Shown: positions 1 to 4,656 of the stretch, one piece after another
Layout: each line of letters opens with the position of its first letter
Position numbering within the stretch: the stretch's first letter is position 1
DNA from: an uncultured Collinsella sp.
GTDB lineage: Bacteria; Actinomycetota; Coriobacteriia; Coriobacteriales; Coriobacteriaceae
Assembly (NCBI GenBank): GCA_958445065.1
Contig: CAUCQW010000042.1
Location: 1-9,423 of the forward strand
Reading direction: 5' to 3'
DNA length: 9,423 bases
Translations under genes and position numbers: made by a program
Notes under the pieces: model-generated
Databases searched by the model: none
Told to the model about the DNA's origin: nothing
Seen by the model: the letters and a program-made list of their open reading frames with translations, nothing else

Positions 1-100
1 TGACCTTCTGGTCATGCCGCCGAAGTTGAAAGGCAGATTGCCGCTCTGGCGGGCTCGCAGCGTCGAGCCGTTGCGGCGTTTGGTAAAACGCCGCAACGAA
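1..100 (-). repeat. Repeat family A, copy 1, at the lipoprotein stop codon
   Basis: This block aligns without gaps to 3443-3542 with 79 of 100 identical bases by eye count. It holds a perfect 13-bp stem, 69-81 with 86-98 (arm CGTTGCGGCGTTT), closed by a 4-nt GGTA loop. The stem lies 2 nt past the TAG stop of the lipoprotein gene. A second short hairpin, GACC-TTCT-GGTC (2-13), sits at the window edge, so the element probably continues to the left. There is no U-run right after the first stem on the minus strand, so it is not a textbook intrinsic terminator on its own. A role in 3'-end formation or mRNA stability is inferred. Confidence 0.8.
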
Positions 101-658
101 CTAGTTCATCATTGCATTCATCATCTCGGTGGTTGCGGAATCGTCGGCAGACCACTCGTTATCCTCGTTGGCGGAATACTTAAAGGTGACCTTGGTGTCC
201 TTGGGCTTGGCGGCCTTGGTCACATCGACCATAACCTGACCGGCCATCTTGTACAGCTCGTCATCGGAAGGAACCGTATCAAGCGCGGCGACCTTCTCCT
301 GATACTGGGTGGAAAAGTCCTCGACGATCTGATTCATGGACTTGCAGGTAATGGTGACCTCGGCAGTCGCGGTACCCTTGTCCTCGTCGACCGTCACGTC
401 GCCGATCTTGTAGTCAAAGCCCTCGAGATAGCTCTTGGCGTACTCCTTGGGATCGATGCCCAGCTGCTCGAACTCGTCGCCCGAAGCCTCTTCCAGGCCG
501 GCGAGGAAGTCGTCGCCACCGTTCTTGACCTCGTCAAACTGCGTCGTAAGATCCTCGGTAATGAGCTCCTCAACCGAAGGACCTCCGCAGCCGGAAAGCA
601 CAACCACGCACGCGACCAGAACAGCCATCAGGGGCGCAAGCAGCAGCTTCTTCTTCAT
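101..658 (-). CDS. Small secreted lipoprotein of unknown function
   Basis: The 185-aa product starts with a typical lipoprotein signal peptide: lysines at residues 2-4, a hydrophobic core at about 5-20, and the lipobox L21-S22-G23-C24. Cys24 should be diacylated and the protein anchored to the outer face of the membrane. The mature part is acidic, with many Asp and Glu residues, and reads like an alpha/beta domain of the kind found in small Firmicutes and Actinobacteria lipoproteins (DUF5105-like is possible but not shown). The start at 658 is chosen because GGGAGGA lies a few bases upstream; a longer in-frame start at 697 would place residues before the signal peptide and lacks this site. 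The gene is monocistronic in this window and ends directly at repeat A1. No ligand can be read from the sequence. Confidence 0.85.
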   Translation of the reverse strand: MKKKLLLAPLMAVLVACVVVLSGCGGPSVEELITEDLTTQFDEVKNGGDDFLAGLEEASGDEFEQLGIDPKEYAKSYLEGFDYKIGDVTVDEDKGTATAEVTITCKSMNQIVEDFSTQYQEKVAALDTVPSDDELYKMAGQVMVDVTKAAKPKDTKVTFKYSANEDNEWSADDSATTEMMNAMMN

Positions 659-721
659 GACATTCCTCCCAACAAGCGGCACCGCGCTTCCCAACACGGT
701 GCACGTCGTAACAATAAGGCC

Positions 722-751
722 ATACTAGCCGCTAACGAACACCCCCGGCAA
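722..751 (-). promoter_or_regulatory. Candidate promoter of the lipoprotein gene
   Basis: On the minus strand TTGCCG (746-751) and TAGTAT (722-727) are separated by 18 nt and lie about 65 nt before the start codon. Both hexamers match the sigma-70-type consensus only partly, so this is a tentative call. Confidence 0.35.
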
Positions 752-834
752 AGCAAAAGCGCAGTCGGCTCGATTTAACGTCCGAACGGTTTACCGGTCC
801 GCCCAACGCGCAATAAAACGTTCCGCCGCATTGT

Positions 835-870
835 AATAAAAAAGGGCGGCCGGATAACCCGACCACCCTT
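835..870 (-). terminator. Intrinsic terminator of crr
   Basis: The minus-strand transcript forms a 12-bp stem (870-859 with 853-842, including two G-U pairs) with a 5-nt loop. It is followed at once by TTTTATT. It starts 23 nt after the crr stop codon and is a classic Rho-independent terminator. Confidence 0.85.
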
Positions 871-893
871 GCACACCCTTTGGATGCCGCAGC

Positions 894-1430
894 TTACTTG
901 CGGACGACCTTGACGATGGCATCGCCGGCGGCGACAGCGGAGTCGGCCTCGACGGCGAGCTCAACATCGGCAAACTCGGCGGTGTTGGACACGGCCACCA
1001 CGACGCAGTCCTTATAACCGGCAGCGGCGATCTTGGCGCGGTCGATCTTGAGCATGGGCTGGCCAGCCTTCACGACGTCATCGGCCTTGACGAAGCCCTC
1101 GAAGCCGTCGCCGTTCATGTTGACGGTATCGACGCCAACGTGCACCAGGACCTCGATGCCATTATCGGACTGCAGACCCACGGCGTGACCCATGGTGACG
1201 GTCACCTTGCCGTCGCAGGGGGCATAGACCAGGTCGTCCTCGGGCCACACGGCGCAGCCCTTGCCCAGAACCTCGCCACCAAAGACGGGATCGGGCACGT
1301 CGGCCATCTTGATGACCTTGCCCTTGACGGGCGAGCACAGCACGTCGGCGCCGGCAGAAGCAGAGATGGAGGCCGGAGCAGCGGCAGCCGCGGGCTCAGC
1401 CTTCTTCTTAAACATGTCAAACAGACCCAT
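894..1430 (-). CDS. crr: PTS glucose-type EIIA component (stand-alone)
   Basis: The 178-aa cytoplasmic protein belongs to the EIIA-Glc family. It carries phosphate from HPr to a sugar-specific EIIB and, in many bacteria, signals sugar status. After an Ala-rich linker (residues 11-27) comes the EIIA domain: the PVKGK start of the beta-barrel at about 34-38, then GHAVGL with His82, and the active-site stretch HVGVDTV with His97, which corresponds to the phosphorylated histidine of E. coli EIIA-Glc. Both catalytic histidines are present. The start at 1430 follows GAGGAG (1438-1443). The frame stays open upstream to 1709, but that part has no family similarity and overlaps the promoter. The gene stands alone with its own promoter and terminator and has no EIIBC fusion, so its partner must lie elsewhere. 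Confidence 0.93.
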   Translation of the reverse strand: MGLFDMFKKKAEPAAAAAPASISASAGADVLCSPVKGKVIKMADVPDPVFGGEVLGKGCAVWPEDDLVYAPCDGKVTVTMGHAVGLQSDNGIEVLVHVGVDTVNMNGDGFEGFVKADDVVKAGQPMLKIDRAKIAAAGYKDCVVVAVSNTAEFADVELAVEADSAVAAGDAIVKVVRK

Positions 1431-1479
1431 AGGTTTTCTCCTCTTGATTAAGCGCAACGTTATGCGCATGCCTATGGTG

Positions 1480-1508
1480 ATTATAGTGCCAAATGGTTCA
1501 AATGCTAA
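1480..1508 (-). promoter_or_regulatory. Probable crr promoter
   Basis: On the minus strand a perfect TATAAT (1480-1485) is preceded, across a 17-nt spacer, by TTAGCA (1503-1508, 4 of 6 to consensus). The start codon is about 50 nt downstream of the -10 box, leaving a short leader that contains the GAGGAG site. Confidence 0.65.
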
Positions 1509-1703
1509 GGTGGGGACTCGAATCGCGAGCCCTTCCCGGTAGTGTTCGTGGGGCGAGCATCTCCTTTGCATCGCGGGTCGATAAGCCGAGTATCGCCTGC
1601 ACACGGGACGGGCAGAAGCGGGCGCACCAAACCCGATACTTCTTTTCGCTCTCGAGTCCTGCCGCCGCCCCGTCCCTGACACTTCCTGATACCGACCGAA
1701 ACG
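1509..1703. other. Gene-free stretch upstream of crr
   Basis: No convincing gene is visible on either strand. Open frames here have no start-linked ribosome binding site and no recognisable domain. A weak hairpin, CTCG-AATCG-CGAG, occurs at about 1517-1529, and a short TTCGAGTC string resembles a tRNA T-loop but has no matching stem. The stretch may be decayed sequence or a longer regulatory region. Confidence 0.4.
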
Positions 1704-1732
1704 TGCCAAAATAAACCCGTCCCTTTTTGGTA
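1704..1732. repeat. Repeat family C, copy 1 (13-nt loop with CGTCCC)
   Basis: An 8-pair stem, TGCCAAAA with TTTTGGTA (one G-T pair), encloses a 13-nt loop, TAAACCCGTCCCT. Loop length and sequence match the loops at 3293-3305 and 9322-9334, although the stem sequence is different. This is the most diverged of the three copies, with 9 of 13 loop bases equal to copy 3. Confidence 0.5.
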
Positions 1733-1769
1733 GGTTTGGCGAGTGTGGATTTTCGGACGCTTAACTAAC

Positions 1770-1839
1770 GAGCGTGGATAATCTCCCACTTTGACTTTGA
1801 GGCCGTCACCGAGCCAAAAACGGGAGATTATCCACGTTC
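1770..1839. repeat. Repeat family B, copy 1, upstream of fic
   Basis: The arm GAGCGTGGATAATCTCCC (1770-1787) pairs over 18 positions, with one G-T, with 1822-1839; the spacer is 34 nt. Copy 2, in the same orientation, lies just after the fic stop codon. Arms and the loop-edge strings ACTTTGA and CCAAAAACGGG are shared. No transposase gene or target-site duplication was recognised. Confidence 0.85.
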
Positions 1840-1883
1840 ATTTTGGATGACCCCCTTGTACCAAGCCGAGCTCCATGGTCAAG

Positions 1884-1986
1884 TAATAACGACTTCTCAT
1901 CATTAGATTGTTTACATGAATTCTAATAACTATTTAATCCTTAAACTCGTTATTAGAATTGATATGATTAGCCTAATAACGAGTTT
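1884..1986 (+). promoter_or_regulatory. fic promoter inside a repeated operator-like palindrome
   Basis: A perfect 14-bp inverted repeat, AAACTCGTTATTAG (1943-1956) and its complement (1973-1986), encloses a strong extended -10 box, TGATATGAT (1960-1968). A weak -35, TTAAAC (1941-1946), lies 16 nt before the hexamer TATGAT. The core TAATAAC occurs four times: 1884-1890, 1924-1930, 1949-1955 (reverse) and 1974-1980. A second promoter-like pair, TTTACA (1911-1916) and TTTAAT (1933-1938), lies just upstream. Transcription would start near 1975, about 38 nt before the chosen fic start. The layout fits a repressor that blocks polymerase, possibly the Fic winged helix itself; the regulator is inferred. 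Confidence 0.7.
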
Positions 1987-2012
1987 CCGGCACTAAAGAT
2001 ATGGAGGGCGCG

Positions 2013-3185
2013 ATGCAAATCGAGGAGAACGGCCAGGGAACGCTCCGCAATAATCTATCGGGGAAATTGGCTTACTATTCGTTTTTTCCAACGCCCTTGC
2101 AATCATTGAGGCAGCTAAACCTCACCGAGGAAACCTATCGCACGCTTTCCGCATGCTCACGAAAGCTTGGAGAGCTTGAAGGCATGCTCTACTTTGTTCC
2201 CAACGCCGACATGTATCTGACAATGTACGTGCGCAAAGAAGCACTCCTTTCTTCGCAAATTGAGGGAACCCAGTGCACGTTTGACGACCTACTTAGTCCA
2301 TCGCAAACACAACTCCATCATAAAGATGTCGCAGACGTCGTGAATTACGTCCGTGCTGTCGACCGCGGCGTAGAACTGCTCAAAAAGATGCCCTTGTGCA
2401 CGAGACTTCTTAGGCAAGTTCATGCGGTCCTGCTGGACGGAGTGCGCGGAACGGAGAAGAATCTAGGCGAACTGCGCTCCTCACAAAACTGGATTGGCCC
2501 CTCAGGCTGCACCATTGCAACCGCATCGTTTGTCCCTCCAAACATTGAAGATTTGAGTAACACGCTCCAGGACCTCGAACGCTTTATCAATGAGCCTCAA
2601 GTCGAAATGGATCCGATTGTGCGGGCGGCGCTCGTCCATTACCAATTTGAAATTGCCCATCCATTCCTAGACGGAAACGGTCGCCTGGGCAGGCTTCTCA
2701 TTACACTTATGCTCATCAATGATGGCGTTCTTCATTCTTGCTTGTTCTATCCATCGTTCCAGTTCAAGAAAAATCGAAGCGAGTACTACCGGCAACTCAC
2801 ATCCGTAAGGGAGAGAGGCACTTACGAGGAATGGATAGAGTTTTTCTGCAACAGTCTTCTCGAGAGTGCGGAGGACTCGGTAGGGTCTTTAAAAAACCTT
2901 GTTGACCTCCATAACCGTTCCACAGCAACCATTACCGAAAATCTCGGAAGGACTGCTGCAAACGGGCAAAGGCTGTTGGGCATTCTTGAAGAGCACCCCA
3001 TCGTCGACACCGCATTCATCGCTGCCCAACTCGATATCGGCAGGAGTACCGCGAGCTCGCTCGTCAAATCATTTGAAGAATTGGGTATCCTCCGTCCGCT
3101 CGACGAGTCAAGACAGAGATACCGGCAGTACGGGTATGAAGAGTATCTTTCGATTCTCAGGGAAGACGCCGAGCCGATTAGATAG
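2013..3185 (+). CDS. Fic family protein (class II, with C-terminal winged helix)
   Basis: This 390-aa protein is a probable AMP-transferase (or related nucleotide transferase) that modifies a protein hydroxyl using ATP. Domains: Fic_N at about 10-95 with the inhibitory motif SSQIEG (residues 80-85, S/TxxxE[G/N] type), marking a class II, self-inhibited Fic; the Fic core at about 105-285 with the target-binding flap (residues near 150-176) and the full catalytic motif HPFLDGNGRLGR (216-227; His216 is the predicted base); and a helix-turn-helix or winged helix at about 326-370. The start at 2013 follows GGAGGG (2003-2008) with a 4-nt gap; the in-frame ATG at 2001 has no such site and would overlap it. 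No antitoxin gene is adjacent, which fits built-in inhibition. The gene is more AT-rich than its neighbours and is flanked by paired repeats, suggesting acquisition. The target protein is unknown. Confidence 0.92.
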   Translation: MQIEENGQGTLRNNLSGKLAYYSFFPTPLQSLRQLNLTEETYRTLSACSRKLGELEGMLYFVPNADMYLTMYVRKEALLSSQIEGTQCTFDDLLSPSQTQLHHKDVADVVNYVRAVDRGVELLKKMPLCTRLLRQVHAVLLDGVRGTEKNLGELRSSQNWIGPSGCTIATASFVPPNIEDLSNTLQDLERFINEPQVEMDPIVRAALVHYQFEIAHPFLDGNGRLGRLLITLMLINDGVLHSCLFYPSFQFKKNRSEYYRQLTSVRERGTYEEWIEFFCNSLLESAEDSVGSLKNLVDLHNRSTATITENLGRTAANGQRLLGILEEHPIVDTAFIAAQLDIGRSTASSLVKSFEELGILRPLDESRQRYRQYGYEEYLSILREDAEPIR

Positions 3186-3211
3186 GCATCGCAACCCAGG
3201 CAAATTAAAGC

Positions 3212-3275
3212 GAGCGTGGATAATCTCCCACTTTGAGCCTGCACACAGGCCAAAAACGGGAGATTATCCACGCTC
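3212..3275. repeat. Repeat family B, copy 2, after fic
   Basis: A perfect 18-bp stem, GAGCGTGGATAATCTCCC (3212-3229) with 3258-3275, begins 26 nt past the fic stop codon. The 28-nt interior can continue folding: TTTG (3232-3235) with CAAA (3251-3254), then GCCTG (3237-3241) with CAGGC (3246-3250) around a CACA loop. There is no T-run behind it. It could still serve as the 3' end of the fic mRNA. Confidence 0.87.
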
Positions 3276-3284
3276 ATTCCTGAG

Positions 3285-3313
3285 TAGTCATTTATGAACG
3301 TCCCCAATGACTA
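3285..3313. repeat. Repeat family C, copy 2
   Basis: The perfect 8-bp stem TAGTCATT with AATGACTA encloses the 13-nt loop TATGAACGTCCCC. It lies 9 nt after repeat B2. The loop matches the copy at 9322-9334 in 11 of 13 positions. Confidence 0.75.
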
Positions 3314-3340
3314 GTCCGGCAACGCCGATGTTTCGGCAAC

Positions 3341-3426
3341 GACAGCGAGCGAGCCGCATTCGGAGCAAGACGACGCCGCAGGTAGAGAACGGACAGCGAG
3401 CGGGTCGCATTTGAGACAAGGTGACG
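3341..3426. repeat. Two imperfect direct repeats with a 51-bp period
   Basis: Units 3341-3375 and 3392-3426 both begin GACAGCGAGCG and match in 27 of 35 positions; all eight differences are transitions. The second unit is partly complementary to 3481-3498 inside repeat A2. Confidence 0.6.
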
Positions 3427-3427
3427 T

Positions 3428-3463
3428 GAAACGAAAGGGCGCTGACCTTCTGGTCGCGCCCTT
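3428..3463 (-). terminator. Probable intrinsic terminator of pyrE
   Basis: In the minus-strand transcript AAGGGCGC (3463-3456) pairs with GCGCCCTT (3442-3435). The stem continues as GACC-AGAA-GGTC with a one-base bulge and is followed by TCGTTTC. It lies about 75 nt past the pyrE stop. The U-tract is interrupted, so strength is uncertain. The hairpin is the core of a larger fold-back spanning 3400-3498. Confidence 0.65.
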
Positions 3464-3542
3464 GAAGTTGAACGTCAGATTGTCCAAATGCGGCCCGCGC
3501 AGCGTCGAGCAGTTACGGCGTTTGGTAAAACGCCGTAACTAA
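3443..3542 (-). repeat. Repeat family A, copy 2, overlapping the pyrE stop codon
   Basis: This is the second copy of the block at 1-100. A perfect 13-bp stem, AGTTACGGCGTTT (3511-3523) with 3528-3540 and loop GGTA, ends inside the pyrE TAG codon (3539-3541). Relative to copy 1, two stem positions differ and in both cases the partner base changes too, so pairing is kept. Confidence 0.82.
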
Positions 3543-4219
3543 CGTGCTCCGTACTGCTCGTAGTAGGCGTCGATGGCGGTCTTGAGCTCGTCGTCGATGA
3601 CAACCTTGCCGTCGATCTCGTGGTTGTAGAGGGTCTCGACGACCTCAGCCATGGAGACGATGCTCGCGACGGGGAAACCGTACTTGGCCTCGATCTCCTT
3701 CTGCGCGGTGGTCACACCGCCCTTGCCGACCTCCATGCGGTTGAGGGACACGATCAGGCCCTTGATCTCGACATCGGCAGCAGCCTTGACCTTGGGATAG
3801 GTCTCGTCGATGGACTTACCGCTGGTGGTAACGTCCTCGACCATGACCACACGGTCGCCGTCCTTGGGCTCATAACCCAGCAGGTTGCCCTTATCGGCAC
3901 CGTGGTCCTTGGCCTCCTTGCGGTCGCAGCAGTACTTGACCTCCTTGCCGTACAGCTCGTGGTAGGCAATTGCGGTCACGACGGCCAGCGGAATACCCTT
4001 GTAGGCCGGTCCAAACAGCACATCAAAGTCGTCGCCAAAGTTATCGTGGATGGCCTGGGCGTAATACTCGCCCAGCTTCTTGAGCTGATAGCCCGTCACG
4101 TAAGCGCCGGCGTTCATAAAGAACGGGGACTGACGGCCGCTCTTGAGCGTAAAGCTGCCGAACTTAAGGACGTCGGACTCGACCATAAACTTGATGAACT
4201 CTTGCTTGTAAGCCTCCAT
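3539..4219 (-). CDS. pyrE: Orotate phosphoribosyltransferase
   Basis: The 226-aa enzyme joins orotate and PRPP to give orotidine 5'-monophosphate, the fifth step of de novo pyrimidine synthesis, in the cytoplasm as a dimer. Family landmarks are all visible: the N-terminal FGSFTLKSGRQSPFF segment, FGPAYKGIPLA near residue 69, the DRKEAKDHG loop near 98-106 that contributes residues to the partner active site, and the PRPP-binding motif VVMVEDVTTSGKSI near 123-136. Length is normal for the family. The start at 4219 follows GAGAGGAG (4225-4232). No other pyr gene is adjacent, so it appears as a single-gene unit, and no clear promoter was found in the 130 bases upstream. Its stop codon forms part of repeat A2. 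Confidence 0.95.
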   Translation of the reverse strand: MEAYKQEFIKFMVESDVLKFGSFTLKSGRQSPFFMNAGAYVTGYQLKKLGEYYAQAIHDNFGDDFDVLFGPAYKGIPLAVVTAIAYHELYGKEVKYCCDRKEAKDHGADKGNLLGYEPKDGDRVVMVEDVTTSGKSIDETYPKVKAAADVEIKGLIVSLNRMEVGKGGVTTAQKEIEAKYGFPVASIVSMAEVVETLYNHEIDGKVVIDDELKTAIDAYYEQYGAR

Positions 4220-4345
4220 GCGGGCTCCTCTCGTAATCGCGTACGTGCCTTCCAGTTTAGCGCAGGCGAAGCGTCGATGCGGGCGCGCTTTGGGGCCACG
4301 GCATTCTGTAAAGGCTTTGTCAGGGGGAATGGTTTTCCGAACAAT

Positions 4346-4378
4346 GGGGTTGACATGTCAAACCCCCTCATCAAGAAT
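4346..4378 (+). promoter_or_regulatory. Candidate promoter of the mgtA leader with overlapping palindrome
   Basis: A perfect TTGACA (4350-4355) is followed after 17 nt by AAGAAT (4373-4378), a 4-of-6 match to the -10 consensus. The -35 box is half of the perfect 12-bp palindrome TTGACATGTCAA (4350-4361), itself framed by GGGG and CCCC. A dyad over a -35 box suits a repressor or activator site. The same palindrome also offers a TTGACA on the other strand, facing pyrE. Confidence 0.5.
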
Positions 4379-4445
4379 ACGGGCGGATTAAAAAGGGGTA
4401 CGAGATACCCAAAGCGCGCTGCGCTCAGCCTTTAGGAGGTGTGCC

Positions 4446-4517
4446 ATGGAAGGCAGTCCTAGTCGAAAAACCTGCATGTCGCCCTCGGCACGCCGCGAGG
4501 ACTCCGCACACGCATAA
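4446..4517 (+). CDS. Putative 23-aa leader peptide upstream of mgtA
   Basis: A 23-codon ORF starts MEGSPSRKTC and ends with TAA at 4515-4517. It has a near-perfect Shine-Dalgarno, TAGGAGG (4433-4439), 6 nt before ATG, stronger than needed by chance in a leader. The site can fold into a hairpin: TAGGA (4433-4437) with TCCTA (4457-4461), then TGCC (4442-4445) with GGCA (4451-4454), with the ATG in the loop. Codons at 4466-4473 (AAAAACCT) are perfectly complementary to AGGTTTTT at 4600-4607, ahead of mgtA. Enterobacterial mgtA has a short proline-rich leader ORF (mgtL) that senses low Mg2+ and proline. This ORF is not clearly homologous, so an attenuator role is inferred. It may also be untranslated. 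Confidence 0.5.
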   Translation: MEGSPSRKTCMSPSARREDSAHA

Positions 4518-4656
4518 ACGCCACCGGCAGATCGCCAAAACCACCGCAAAGGCGCGCTGCACCCTTTGTGGGCTCAAGAGCTTGACGTGAGCGACATCTA
4601 GGTTTTTTGAAGCAAATACGACACGTACGCTAACTCCCCTCAACAAGGAGGACCCT

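Noticed and set aside
14..778. Plus-strand frame of 254 codons opposite the lipoprotein gene
   Set aside because: The opposite strand encodes a clear signal peptide and lipobox with a good ribosome site, so this frame is a shadow.
1510..1535. tRNA-like T-loop string (TTCGAGTC on the minus strand)
   Set aside because: The flanking five bases on each side do not pair as a T-stem, and no acceptor or anticodon arm is found nearby.
1431..1709. N-terminal extension of the crr reading frame
   Set aside because: The frame is open, but the EIIA family begins at the 1430 start, which has GAGGAG in front; the extension covers the TATAAT promoter.
1988..2012. Separate small antitoxin gene (FicA type) before fic
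   Set aside because: There is no room for an ORF between promoter and fic, and the inhibitory motif is inside the Fic protein itself.
3186..3440. CRISPR-like array
   Set aside because: Only two imperfect direct units exist, with no regular spacers and no cas genes.
3620..4435. Open frame of 271 codons antisense to pyrE
   Set aside because: Its composition mirrors the pyrE codons and it runs through the pyrE promoter region; no recognisable protein family.
4380..4656. M-box (Mg2+) riboswitch in the mgtA leader
   Set aside because: The conserved GGTGAGGCTCC-like core and its partner segments are not seen; only a small ORF and local hairpins are supported.
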